Positions 43,503 through 54,337 of a stretch of 64,000 nucleotides of DNA are shown here, piece after piece (within the stretch, counting starts at the first letter, position 1; each line of letters starts with the position of its first letter). Made by a program: the position numbers and the translations under genes. Below the pieces are notes generated by a model. The model did no database searches. It saw only the letters and a list, made by a program, of their open reading frames with translations, and had not been told where the DNA came from. The stretch comes from Zygnema cylindricum (taxonomy: Eukaryota; Streptophyta; Zygnematophyceae; Zygnematales; Zygnemataceae): NCBI GenBank assembly GCA_037447655.1, contig JBBHKE010001013.1, positions 1-64,000 on the forward strand, given 5' to 3'.

Positions 43503-44675
43503 TGCAACAGTAGCCACTAGGCCCTAAAGTCTTTGATATCCCCTACAGGAGTCCAACTAGAAGAAGGTAACTCTCCTCCAACCAGACGAAGAAACCGAGA
43601 TAGCCAGTGTTCTCTGTGATTAGACTTAAAGAAGAGCTAGATCGTAAGGTCAGCGTTCTGACAACAAGAATCCACAAATCCCACACAACACAACTCATAC
43701 ACCACAGCAAGAAGACAACAGTCTGGAGGGAAACCTTCCAGGCTGGCTTGCGCTGGTAGATTAGGTAAGGACTTAATACAGGAGAAGATCAAGAGCTCTA
43801 AGACAGTTACTAGCATGAACTATCGTCCGGAAAGAAAAATAAACTTAACTGAAAACTAGCATGTGACTAATGTTAAGGTGAAAAACCCTAAGCATCACAA
43901 GTTCGACAAATCTCGAGAAAAGCTTGTGAGAAAACGACAACTTCACAATGTTGGATTCCCGTGTTCAATTTGCAAATGGTTCTAACTTGCCATTTGGCAT
44001 TTATCCTATGCTTTGTGCTAACCGTACAGCTACACTAATTCCTATCTGTCTTCGAGCGTGCAGGTTTCTATGCTCAAACGCTGCCAGTTTCTAGAGACGG
44101 TCACTACGTAGCCGCCTCGGGAAGCCTTACATCTACACCTCGAGGATAAAAACACTCCCTACACTAAGAAAAATAAATGCATGAACCTCCGAGGGTCCAC
44201 GACTTCGACATCCGTCACGTTCTGAGCCGTTGAGTTTGGGGCATCCAATGCCGTACCGCGGTCCAGTTCCATGTGGGTTCCGTATAGTGTTCACTTTGTA
44301 CCGTACATGAGTACATAATCCGGTCCTTATCTTGTCCGGATTTTGTGCTGTACGCTCCCGTACAAACCTGTTACGTCACCAAGACATAATTAGTATGGGT
44401 CGGCTCATTTATACGCGCCGACATCTTACGACATGACATCTGTCGTGCATGGCAAGGCTACTGTGAATGACATGCATTAAACCTAGCTTGAGTCGCCGAT
44501 AATCACCAGAATGTAGTCAATCAATATATATGTACACTATTTGCGACAACGACCAGCATGCAAAACATATATACTGCAAGAATCAATAAATGAATCCGAC
44601 GGAAGACTATATATGCCAAACACATGAACTCAAAAAAAACAAAAGATAAGCAAGGTTGGGTAAGTAAGGTTGGAA
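43503..44675 (-). mobile_element. Gypsy LTR, left copy of tandem array
   Basis: TGCAACAGTAGCC to GGTTGGAA, 1173 bp, the same length as 47299-48471. The first about 380 bases differ at scattered sites, while the remaining about 790 and the following PHD end look identical. A polypurine tract (plus CCCCCTCCG, 44676-44684) follows. A TATA-like TATAAATGAG on the minus strand lies about 265 bases into the LTR. Confidence 0.75.
44405..44416 (-). promoter_or_regulatory. TATA box of gypsy LTR
   Basis: Minus strand GCGTATAAATGA, about 265 bases from the LTR start; the same sequence occurs in the copy at 48201-48212. Position suits a U3 core promoter. Confidence 0.45.
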
Positions 44676-44684
44676 CCCCCTCCG

Positions 44685-44760
44685 AGCTCCTTAGCCTGCA
44701 GGAGAGTTGGGAAGGACAGCAGGCAAGTCTCGACATCCGTGGCAAAACCACTCTCCAGCA
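44685..44760 (-). pseudogene. Truncated PHD-finger end of a gypsy copy
   Basis: Minus strand EWFCHGCRDLPAVLPNSPAG then stop, identical to 48487-48557. The upstream portion is replaced by a copia LTR fragment at 44761. Confidence 0.65.
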
Positions 44761-45002
44761 GAGAGCTTCTGTACAAAAGGTCAACTTTGACCCTCCATAA
44801 CTTACTGCTCAGGGGAGCAAATTCAGAGATTCTTTTTGCTACCGACTCAAGGGAGTCTTGCCTTCACAGGGGTGCAGGTGGTCAGTGTTTTTGTCTGCCA
44901 GGGTGGCAGTTATTTTTGCTGAAACACAAAGGGGTCAGGATTATCCTAGAGGCTTATTGGAAGCTGTCTACTCTGAGGACTTATGGAGGTCTCAGAGTTT
45001 CA
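44761..45002 (+). mobile_element. Copia LTR 3' fragment, plus orientation
   Basis: GAGAGCTTCTGTACAAAAGG to ATGGAGGTCTCAGAGTTTCA is the last 242 bases of the LTR family at 26356, in opposite orientation, with the gag ATG conserved at its end. Both flanks are gypsy sequence, but from different parts of the element. Confidence 0.7.
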
Positions 45003-46030
45003 CCACAAGTTGGTCTGCATTTGATACCGTACGGCATACTCTGCAGATTGCTCGAAGGTAAATTTTAGGCCATATGCCTCAGTCAAATGGCTTTAAATGA
45101 AACGTCCAGATTGGGTGAGAAATTGCCCCACAAATTTTTGAATTGCCTTTGCGTCTGACATGAGATTTGGTAGTGCTTCACGTAATGTTTCCATACGAGC
45201 TCGTAATGCTGGTGCGGTTTTGCGTGGGGGACGTTTGAAATTCATTAGTTCTTTAACCTGATCGAAATTTTGCATTCGGTACTCTTCCTATAATAAACTG
45301 AAAATAAATGATACTAGATCCCGTAAGGGAACCAACAAAGCTGCTCGAACCGCTATTGCTGCTCTTGCTGCTACCGCGAATTGATGAGGAACCTCAAGTA
45401 TCTCAGGTGAGATCTCATTTTCGGAAGAGTCATAAACTGCGGGAAACGCGGGTTAGAAAAGAATTTCGGAGTTGCTAGTTATGGCTAGCGAGCCGGAATG
45501 GGCAGGTGCCATTTCAATCATGGCGCAAATCGTTGCCTATTCGCGAGTGTAAAGAGATAGGGCCTATCCCCTTAGGTATCGCCCTAGTAGAGAGAATGCT
45601 ACCCGTAAGTCATAACGGTCTTGATATCGGAATGCGAGATCGCGCATCTCGGTATCAAAAAGCATCCGGAAGTGCAACAAGGACATAGAGTCCTTGAGCC
45701 TTGAAAAACAAAACTGATTTCTACCTCCTCCTGTGTCCATTGAACAGGCCATGTCCACACTAAAGGGACCCGTATTAGTGTGTATAGTATCGCCCAACGG
45801 AAAAAACGAAGGTGGTAAGTTCAGATCCCGAATATCAAGAGAGTCAATGTCCGAATCTTCCCCCTAACTGTGGGAAGAGGACGAAGAGATGGACGATGTG
45901 GTTCTATCCGTGTGAGTAAGACCAGATCTACGTTCGGGCAAACCCGTAAACCGCGATTGATCAGTACGATAGAGTGACTGCAGCAGAGAGGATCGAACTT
46001 GAATGGAATCCCTGGCCAGTCCACGGTAAG
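45003..46030 (-). pseudogene. Gypsy gag/protease-region remnant
   Basis: The minus-strand frame 45093-45275 reads FDQVKELMNFKRPPRKTAPA, then MSDAKAIQKFVGQFL, a capsid-like helical segment. 45564-46024 has broken frames similar to 37900-38090 of element A. pol is missing from this unit. Confidence 0.45.
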
Positions 46031-47298
46031 GATTCGAGCTTCTAGTGGTACCCGCTGGATACTGTAAATTATTTTAGTCTGTTGGCATGTAACCAGCCGG
46101 TTGGCCTATCCGGATGCTGCTATATGACACACACTGAATAAGGTCGATGTGCAATTGCAACCGCTGGATCTACCGATCAACCACGCAAGAAGTATATCAA
46201 TTCACGCAAACAGACACCACCCCCACGATGCGGTCAATTCTGTGTCACTAGCGTTAGTCTATATACGAACCCCTCTAACAAGGCCGTTCACAACCAGATC
46301 TAGGCTGGCCTCAAGAATTCACTCCAAACTTCACCAAGAAGAAACCGGTCACCTATGGAGGGCCACTTGTGGCCAGATTTAATAAAAGCAGGGAGCTATT
46401 CAGGGCCAACAAGGCCAGATGTAAGAAAGCAGAAAAGCGTTAATCAAGACCGATCAAGGTCAAATCTAGGACCATGCAACGATGATGTCCTATGCGAAGG
46501 AAAAGAAACACAACCTTCGGTACGATCTAACCCTCTAACCAAGTTCACGTAATAACCTAAATCCCGCCTGCACCCACAAGGATCGGTTACTCACCTGAAG
46601 CGATGGCATCCAGTTGGATATCGTAAATGTCTCCCAACGACGGTGTAGGTTACTCACCTGATGCGATAGCATCCAGTTGGATATCGTAAATGTCTCCTAA
46701 CGAAGCATCCAGTTGGATATCGTAAATGTCTCCTAACGATTGGATATCGTAAATGTCTCCTAACGATGCACCAGTTCCAAGTTACGTAGTCACACCACAA
46801 CTCAATGCCAAGGTTGTTAGTAGCTTGTTAGAGTACGCGTATCAGCTTTAAGCCACGCTCTACCCAACTATTAAAGCAGGTATGATTTTATGTGATAATT
46901 CGTGCAACCTACTTTATATATTTAAATATATATATATATATTTATATATTTATCTTGGTTTTAAATATATATTTATTATTTTTATAAATTTTTAGGTTTG
47001 CTAGGTTTTTTGAGTTAATTAATCCGGTAGGCGGACAACAATAGAAACTTTATCGGATTTACACCCAAGATAAGAAAAATCGAACCCAAAACCCACCAAG
47101 CAACGAATCCCTAAAAAATTAAAATAAAAACATATTAAAGCAATCCAAAGAAAAACACTAGACTGAAAAGAAAACAAACATCTAATTAATGCTTGACTGA
47201 AAAAAAAAGGCAAATAACAACAACTAGACAAACAAAAAACAAATTGCCACAAGAAATAATGAAAATTAGAAATGAAACAAATTAAACCCGGGAATATT
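46031..47298 (-). other. Putative gypsy leader with short tandem repeats
   Basis: This lies between gag and the 5' LTR in element orientation. It contains four direct copies of TTGGATATCGTAAATGTCTC with spacing of about 32-72 bp (46615-46765). An AT-rich stretch at 46915-46995 and a non-coding A-rich stretch follow. No conventional primer-binding site was found. Confidence 0.4.
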
Positions 47299-48471
47299 TG
47301 CGACAGTAGCCACTAGGCCCTGAAGTCTTTGATATCCCCTAGAGGAGTCTAACCAGCAGAAGATAACTCTCCTCCAACCATACGAAGAAACCGAGATAGT
47401 CGGTGTTTTCCGTGATTATACTTAAAGAACAGCTAGACTGTAAGGTCAGCGTTGTGACAACAAGAAACCACAAATCCCACACAACACAATTCATACACCA
47501 CAGCAAGAAGACAATAGTCTGGAGGAAAACCTTGCAGGCTGGCTTGCGCCGGTAGATTAGGTAAGGACTTCATACAGGAGAAGATCAGGAGCGCTAAGAC
47601 AGTTACTAGCATGAACTATGGTCCGGAAAGAAAAAGAAACTTAACTCAAAACTAGCATGTGACTAATATTAAGGTGAAAAACCCTAAGCATCACAAGTTC
47701 GACAAATCTCGAGAAAAGCTTGTGAGAAAACGACAACTTCACAATGTTGGATTCCCGTGTTCAATTTGCAAATGGTTCTAACTTGCCATTTGGCATTTAT
47801 CCTATGCTTTGTGCTAACCGTACAGCTACACTAATTCCTATCTGTCTTCGAGCGTGCAGGTTTCTATGCTCAAACGCTGCCAGTTTCTAGAGACGGTCAC
47901 TACGTAGCCGCCTCGGGAAGCCTTACATCTACACCTCGAGGATAAAAACACTCCCTACACTAAGAAAAATAAATGCATGAACCTCCGAGGGTCCACGACT
48001 TCGACATCCGTCACGTTCTGAGCCGTTGAGTTTGGGGCATCCAATGCCGTACCGCGGTCCAGTTCCATGTGGGTTCCGTATAGTGTTCACTTTGTACCGT
48101 ACATGAGTACATAATCCGGTCCTTATCTTGTCCGGATTTTGTGCTGTACGCTCCCGTACAAACCTGTTACGTCACCAAGACATAATTAGTATGGGTCGGC
48201 TCATTTATACGCGCCGACATCTTACGACATGACATCTGTCGTGCATGGCAAGGCTACTGTGAATGACATGCATTAAACCTAGCTTGAGTCGCCGATAATC
48301 ACCAGAATGTAGTCAATCAATATATATGTACACTATTTGCGACAACGACCAGCATGCAAAACATATATACTGCAAGAATCAATAAATGAATCCGACGGAA
48401 GACTATATATGCCAAACACATGAACTCAAAAAAAACAAAAGATAAGCAAGGTTGGGTAAGTAAGGTTGGAA
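47299..48471 (-). mobile_element. Gypsy LTR shared by two tandem units
   Basis: 1173-bp LTR, TGCGACAGTAGCC to GGTTGGAA. On its right is the polypurine tract and PHD end of one unit (48472-49440), and on its left the leader and gag of the next. It therefore serves as the 3' LTR of one and the 5' LTR of the other. Confidence 0.75.
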
Positions 48472-48486
48472 CCCCCTCCGAGCTCC

Positions 48487-49071
48487 TTAGCCTGCAGGAG
48501 AGTTGGGAAGGACAGCAGGCAAGTCTCGACATCCGTGGCAAAACCACTCTCCAGCAGGGACAGCGTGCAAAGGTGGAACCAAACACTCCAAATGAAATCC
48601 CAGGTTGCAATAGTCACAGAGAAGCATTGATGTTTCTCCATCGGACCACAAGCATAACTGACACTTGGTGGCCTCGGTAATTGGCATCCGCCACGAGTCC
48701 ATGCTGTGGGAAAGATCAGGTAGGTAGCTAGGGGCACAATTCTTTGAATGTTCCCGTAAAGTCTGCGTGTCTGCCCCTTGTAAGCTCAATAATCCGTTGG
48801 AGTCAATTTTCGTAATCCTCAAAATGTGAGGCAAAACATCCGTATCGAAGGTGTCAAAGGTTTGCCGCCGCACATAGACGTAATCTCCCACCCGGAAGGG
48901 TTTTTGTTGAGGACGGTAATTGCCACTGCGGGTCGTTGCGAACCGTAAGGAGTCGCGGTGTTGAGAAATATGCAAATATTCAAACGCCATTAGCATTTCC
49001 CTAGCAAAGAGCAATGCTCGGTTAGTCAGTTTTTCCAGAAATAGAGCATTTGATAAAAGAGGTAGATGCAA
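48487..49071 (-). CDS. Gypsy integrase C-terminus with a PHD finger
   Basis: An open frame of 194 residues. Residues about 45-110 (FRVGDYVYVRRQTFDTFDTD, then PHILRITKIDSNGLLSLQGA) resemble the SH3-like C-terminal part of gypsy integrases. Residues about 135-182 form a complete C4HC3 PHD finger: CQLC, CDYC, HLEC, CHGC with the standard LVPPL-x2-VPAGEWF linker. It ends SPAG and stop just before the polypurine tract. Many plant gypsy elements (chromoviruses) carry a chromodomain here to read histone marks; a PHD finger would be a functional substitute because PHD fingers bind histone H3 tails. The upstream integrase core of this unit is deleted, so the frame is a fragment, but the PHD part looks undamaged. 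Confidence 0.8.
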   Translation of the reverse strand: MHLPLLSNALFLEKLTNRALLFAREMLMAFEYLHISQHRDSLRFATTRSGNYRPQQKPFRVGDYVYVRRQTFDTFDTDVLPHILRITKIDSNGLLSLQGADTQTLREHSKNCAPSYLPDLSHSMDSWRMPITEATKCQLCLWSDGETSMLLCDYCNLGFHLECLVPPLHAVPAGEWFCHGCRDLPAVLPNSPAG

Positions 49072-49140
49072 ACTAGCGGCTTTCTACACATTTTTGCCTA
49101 GCAGTGGCTTTCGACCAAATAACACATAATAGGGGCTGAA

Positions 49141-49411
49141 AGCCCGAGTCGATGGATTATTTCCACGTCATATTCTTGTAAAATAAGAGCCCAACGGCCT
49201 AATTTGTCTGATAGGTTGTCATTGGTCATGAGCTAATGCAATGGTTGATGGTTAGTAAGAAGGGTAAAGGGCTTGCCATAGAGATAATGTCGGAAATGCA
49301 CAATACCCCAGACTGCGGCGAGGCACTCCCCATCATAACTACTGTAATTTGACTCCGCTTGATTGTTGCTCCAAATGGCATAAGCCACCACATTTTCCTC
49401 ACCTGTGAGTT
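49141..49411 (-). pseudogene. Gypsy RNase H fragment
   Basis: Minus strand NNQAESNYSSYDGECLAAVW, then HFRHYLYGKPFTLLTNHQPL and LGRWALILQEYDVEIIHR, the RNase H segment homologous to 28830-29110. It joins integrase C-terminal sequence at about 49140 through a deletion, and LTR sequence at 49412. Confidence 0.75.
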
Positions 49412-49582
49412 CTGTATAGTGTTCACTCTGTACGGTACATGAGTACATAATCCGGTCCTTGTCCTGTCCGGATTTTGTCCGGATTTTGTGCTGTACGCTC
49501 CTGTACAGACCTGTTACGTCACCAAGACATAATTAGTATGGGTCGGCTCATTTATACGCGCCGACATCTTACGGCATGACAT
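49412..49582 (-). mobile_element. Gypsy LTR fragment next to TTC tract 2
   Basis: GTATAGTGTTCACTCTGTAC to CTTACGGCATGACATC matches 44281-44440 and ends exactly where the LTR would continue with TGTCGTGCATGG; instead TTC repeats begin. It has a duplicated TTGTCCGGATT word. Confidence 0.7.
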
Positions 49583-52500
49583 CTTCTTCTTGTTCTTGTT
49601 CTTCTTCTTCTTCTTCTTCTTTCTTCTTCTTTCTTCTTCTTCTTTCTTCTTTCTTCTGCTTCTTTTTCTTTCTTTTTCTTTTTCTTCTTCTTCTTCCTTC
49701 TTTCTTTTGCTTCTTTTTCTTTTTCTTTTTTTTTTCTTTTTATTTCTTCTATTTTTCTTACTTCTTCTTCTTTTTCTTCTTCTTCTTCCTTCTTTCTTCT
49801 TCTTCCTTCTTTCTTCTGCTTCTTATTCTTTTTCTTTTTCTTTCTTCTATTTTTGTTGTTCTTCTTTTTTCTTCTTCTTCTTCTTCTTCTTCTTCTTCTT
49901 CTTCTTCCTTCTTCTTCTTTCTTTTTCCTTCTTCTTCCTTCTTCTTCTTCTTCTTCTTTTTTCTTCTTTTTCTTCTTCTTCTTCTTTCTTCTTTCTTCTT
50001 TTTTCTGCTTCTTTTTCTTTTTATTTCTTCTATTTTTCTTACTTCTTCTTCCTTCTTTCTTCTTCTTCCTTTTTGTTCTTCTTGTTCTTTTTCTTTATTT
50101 TTCTTTTTCTTCTTCTTCTTCCTTCTTCTTCTTCTTCTTCTTCCTTCTTTCTTCTGCTTCTTTTTCTTTTTCTTTTTCTTTTTATTTCTTCTATTTTTCT
50201 TACTTCTTCTTCCTTCTTTCTTCTTCTTCCTTCTTTCTTATGCTTCTTATTCTTTTTCTTTTTCTTTTTCTTTCTTCTATATTTCTTTTTCTTCTTCTTC
50301 TTCTTCTTCTTTTTCTTCTTCTTCTTCTTCCTTCTTCTTCTTTCTTTTTCCTTCTTCTTCCTTCTTCTTCTTCTTCTTCTTCTTTTTTCTTCTTTTTCTT
50401 TTTCTTCTTCTTCTTCTTTCTTCTTTCTTCTTTTTTCTGCTTCTTTTTCTTTTTATTTCTTCTATTTTTCTTACTTTTTCTTTTTCTTCTTCTTCTTCCT
50501 TCTTCTTCTTCTTCTTCCTTCTTTCTTCTGCTTCTTTTTCTTTTTCTTTTTCTTTTTATTTCTTCTATTTTTCTTACTTCTTCTTCCTTCTTTCTTCTTC
50601 TTCCTTCTTTCTTATGCTTCTTATTCTTTTTCTTCTTCTTTTTCTTTCTTCTATATTTCTTCTTCTTCTTCTTCTTCTTTTTCTTTTTCTTCTTCTTCTT
50701 CCTTCTTCTTCTTCTTGTTTCTTCTTTCTTCTTCTTCCTTCTTTTTCTTCTTCTTCTTCCTTCTTCCTTCTTCCTTCTTGTTTCTTCTTCTTCTTCTTTT
50801 TGTTTCTTTTTCTTTTTCTTCTTCTTCTTCCTTCTTTCTTCTTCTTCTTTCTTCTTTCTTCTGCTTCTTTTTTTTTTCTTTTTCTTTCTTCTATTTTTCT
50901 TTCTTTCTTCTTCTTTTATCTTCTTCCTCCTTTTTCTTCTTCTTCTTCCTTCTTTCTTCTTCTTCTTTTTCTTTTTCTTTTTTTCTTTTTCTTTTTATTT
51001 CTTCTATTTTTTTTCTTATTCTTCTTCTTCTTCTTCTTCTTCCTTCTTTCTTCTTCTTCCTTCTTTCTTCTGCTTCTTTTTCTTTTTCTTTTTCTTTTAC
51101 TTTCTTCTATTTTTCTTCTTCTTCTACTTTCTTTTTCTTCTTCCTTCTTTCTTCTTCTTCTTTCTTCTTTCTTCTGCTTCTTTTTCTTTTTTTCTTTTTC
51201 TTTTTCTTTTTCTTTCTTCTTTTTTTCTTCTTCTTCTTCCTTCTTCTTCTTTCTTCTTTCTTCTTCTTCCTTCTTCTTCTTCTTTTTTCTTCTTTCTTCT
51301 TTTTTCTGCTTCTTTTTCTTTTTATTTCTTCTATTTTTCTTACTTCTTCTTCCTTCTTTCTTCTTCTTCCTTTTTGTTCTTCTTGTTCTTTTTCTTTATT
51401 TTTCTTTTTCTTCTTCTTCTTCCTTCTTCTTCTTCTTCTTCTTCCTTCTTTCTTCTGCTTCTTTTTCTTTTTCTTTTTCTTTTTATTTCTTCTATTTTTC
51501 TTACTTCTTCTTCCTTCTTTCTTCTTCTTCCTTCTTTCTTATGCTTCTTATTCTTTTTCTTTTTCTTTTTCTTTCTTCTATATTTCTTTTTCTTCTTCTT
51601 CTTCTTCTTCTTTTTCTTCTTCTTCTTCTTCCTTCTTCTTCTTTCTTTTTCCTTCTTCTTCCTTCTTCTTCTTCTTCTTCTTCTTTTTTCTTCTTTTTCT
51701 TTTTCTTCTTCTTCTTCTTTCTTCTTTCTTCTTTTTTCTGCTTCTTTTTCTTTTTATTTCTTCTATTTTTCTTACTTTTTCTTTTTCTTCTTCTTCTTCC
51801 TTCTTCTTCTTCTTCTTCTTCCTTCTTTCTTCTGCTTCTTTTTCTTTTTCTTTTTCTTTTTATTTCTTCTATTTTTCTTACTTCTTCTTCCTTCTTTCTT
51901 CTTCTTCCTTCTTTCTTATGCTTCTTATTCTTTTTCTTCTTCTTTTTCTTTCTTCTATATTTCTTCTTCTTCTTCTTCTTCTTTTTCTTTTTCTTCTTCT
52001 TCTTCCTTCTTCTTCTTCTTGTTTCTTCTTTCTTCTTCTTCCTTCTTTTTCTTCTTCTTCTTCCTTCTTCCTTCTTCCTTCTTCCTTCTTGTTTCTTCTT
52101 CTTCTTCTTTTTGTTTCTTTTTCTTTTTCTTCTTCTTCTTCCTTCTTTCTTCTTCTTCTTTCTTCTTTCTTCTGCTTCTTTTTTTTTTTCTTTTTCTTTC
52201 TTCTATTTTTCTTTCTTTCTTCTTCTTTTATCTTCTTCCTCCTTTTTCTTCTTCTTCTTCCTTCTTTCTTCTTCTTCTTCCTTCTTTCTTCTGCTTCTTT
52301 TTCTTTTTCTTTTTTTCTTTTTCTTTTTATTTCTTCTATTTTTTTTCTTATTCTTCTTTTTCTTCTTCTTCTTCCTTCTTTCTTCTTCTTCCTTCTTTCT
52401 TCTACTTCTTTTTCTTTTTCTTTTTCTTTTACTTTCTTCTATTTTTCTTCTTCTTCTACTTTCTTTTTCTTCTTCCTTCTTTCTTCTTCTTCTTTCTTAT

Positions 52501-52990
52501 TTCTTCTGCTTCTTTTTCTTTTTTTCTTTTTCTTTTTCTTTTTCTTTCTTCTTTTTTTCTTCTTCTTCTTCCTTCTTCTTCTTTCTTCTTTCTTCTTCTC
52601 TCTTCTTCTTCTTCTTTTTTCTTCTTTTTCTTCTTTTTTCTTCTTCTTCCTTTTTCTTCTTTGTTCTTCTTCTCTTTTTTCGTTCTCCTTCTTCTTGTTT
52701 CTTCTTCTTCTTCTTCTTTCTTCTTTTTCTTCTTCTTTTTCTTTTTTTTTTTTTTTTTTTTCTCTCTTCTTTTTGTTCCTTCTTCTTCTTCCTTCTTTTT
52801 CTTCTTATACTTCTTCTTCCTCTTCTTCTTTCTTCTTCTTTCATTTCTTCTTCCTCTTCTTTTTTCTTCCCCTTATTCTTTCTCCCTTCTTCTTTCTCTC
52901 TTCTTCCTTCTCCTTTCTTCCTTCTTCCTTCTTCCTTCCTCCTTCTTCATTCTTCTTTCTTCTTCGTTCTTCGTCCTTCTTCTTTCTTCG
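49583..52990. repeat. TTC pyrimidine tract 2 with higher-order repeat
   Basis: About 3.4 kb of TTC-based sequence with interspersed TGC, TAT, TAC and TGT marks. The pattern of these marks repeats with a period of about 1.3 kb: 49990-51280 matches 51295-52590 (for example GTTCTTCTTGTTC at 50075 and 51377). The very long Phe/Ser/Leu translations are not proteins. Confidence 0.95.
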
Positions 52991-53626
52991 TAAATACATG
53001 AAATCATCAAATACATGTTGATATGTCTTCTTAATATCCTCCTCAAAATATTTCTCGAGTGTTCTCGAACCCTCGTGAGGCGATCCTTGAGGGAGGAAGT
53101 GCTCGTGAGTTGAAAGAGTGCACTGTTGCATTATGGTGTCGATACACCCAAATTCTTCCTTTTCCAAAGTCGACGTGCACCTCACTTATCACCACCTTCC
53201 ACAGATGGTGAAGCACCAATTTAGTCTTAGTATATTTCTTCCACGTAAAATATTTTACTCCTTTGAATAAGACAAATTTCTCAAGCATACAATGCACGTT
53301 TTTCTGGGAGACATCCTCATCTTAGTCCGAGTTACCAATGACAATAGATTTCCCCTTCTTTCGTTGCTCATTTTTGCACATTTTGTCATCACCATCCGGA
53401 TCATCATTATTCCGATCCGAATCACCATGGACCAGTTGCTCGAGCTTGCAATGAACCTCCACAAAATGCTCCTCCATGCACAAAGGAAGATAGTCGAAGA
53501 TAGACCTCAAAAGCTCCTCAAAATTTCGATCCTTCTCCCCTTGCTACCCCGTTTATTTCACTGAAAACTTTCGGGGAAAGATTTTATTCCCCTTCCACAA
53601 TAAATTATTTCCCTCACTCTCTCTAA
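52991..53626. other. No gene recognised
   Basis: Mixed-composition sequence after the tract; short frames on both strands without known motifs. Confidence 0.35.
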
Positions 53627-54337
53627 GGATGTGCCCAAATGTGCTAAAGCACAGCCTTTTTTTCCGTCGTTTTCCTCAAAAACTTAGCACCGTACAGATA
53701 AATTTACAACCCTACGAAATAGGTGAAAAAGTGACAGTACAATTTGCGTTAGCTTCAAATTTAGCATATATTACATGTTGTCACCTTGTGGTTTTAGTCC
53801 CACGGCCACGTCATGCCACGTCATTTTTTATCTTTACTTCGACACAAATCGGTAATGTGTTTTGAAGTAAAGTACCAACTCTCCACAAATAGGAAAACTT
53901 TCGCACGTTTTGGATGATTTCAAAAGTTTTCGACGACGAAAGTACAAAAAAAAAATTTTTTTGTCTGTTTGTATCCAATATATATATGTTTTTTTTGCAT
54001 GGGTCTCACGAATTTATTGTCATTTGATGGTGAACGGATAGGAGAGGCGAAGGCAAAGGCACCTTTTTCAACCATGAACATACTAGGGTTGCAATGTCAC
54101 GCAAATACATGCAATGCCACGCAAAGACATGCGATGTCACAAACAATTTTAAAAAATAAAGTGCGGCAATACAGTTTGTAGACGTTGACAATCGTCGCAA
54201 GCATTGTTGACATTCACAATCCTCACAGTCTTACGTCACGATTTCGTTTTTGGGGATTTGGGATAGTTAACATGTACGTAAAATCGTCATTGTATTAGAG
54301 AAGTAAGATCGCTAAATTCGATTACATGGGGAAAGGT
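53627..54337. mobile_element. Decayed Harbinger-like MITE
   Basis: TAA precedes GGATGTGCCCAAATGTGC at the left, and GATTACATGGGGAAAGGT closes the right. Interior words match MITE A at 10100 (TTTTTTTCCGTCGTTTTC, AACTTAGCACCGTA, GTAGACGTTGACAATCGTC). The termini are more diverged than in the 10-12 kb cluster. Confidence 0.55.

Noticed and set aside
44670-45068. 132-codon plus-strand open frame
   Set aside because: It crosses the junction between antisense gypsy PHD sequence and a copia LTR fragment; a chimeric chance frame.
46810-46870. tRNA-like AGTTGGGTAGAGCG on the minus strand
   Set aside because: The D-arm-like word is present but no B box or T-arm follows and the anticodon stem does not form; not a tRNA gene.
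49576-53021. Very long open frames (over 1000 codons) of Phe, Ser and Leu
   Set aside because: They are translations of a TTC microsatellite, open in three frames of one strand at once, with no domain, so they are not genes.
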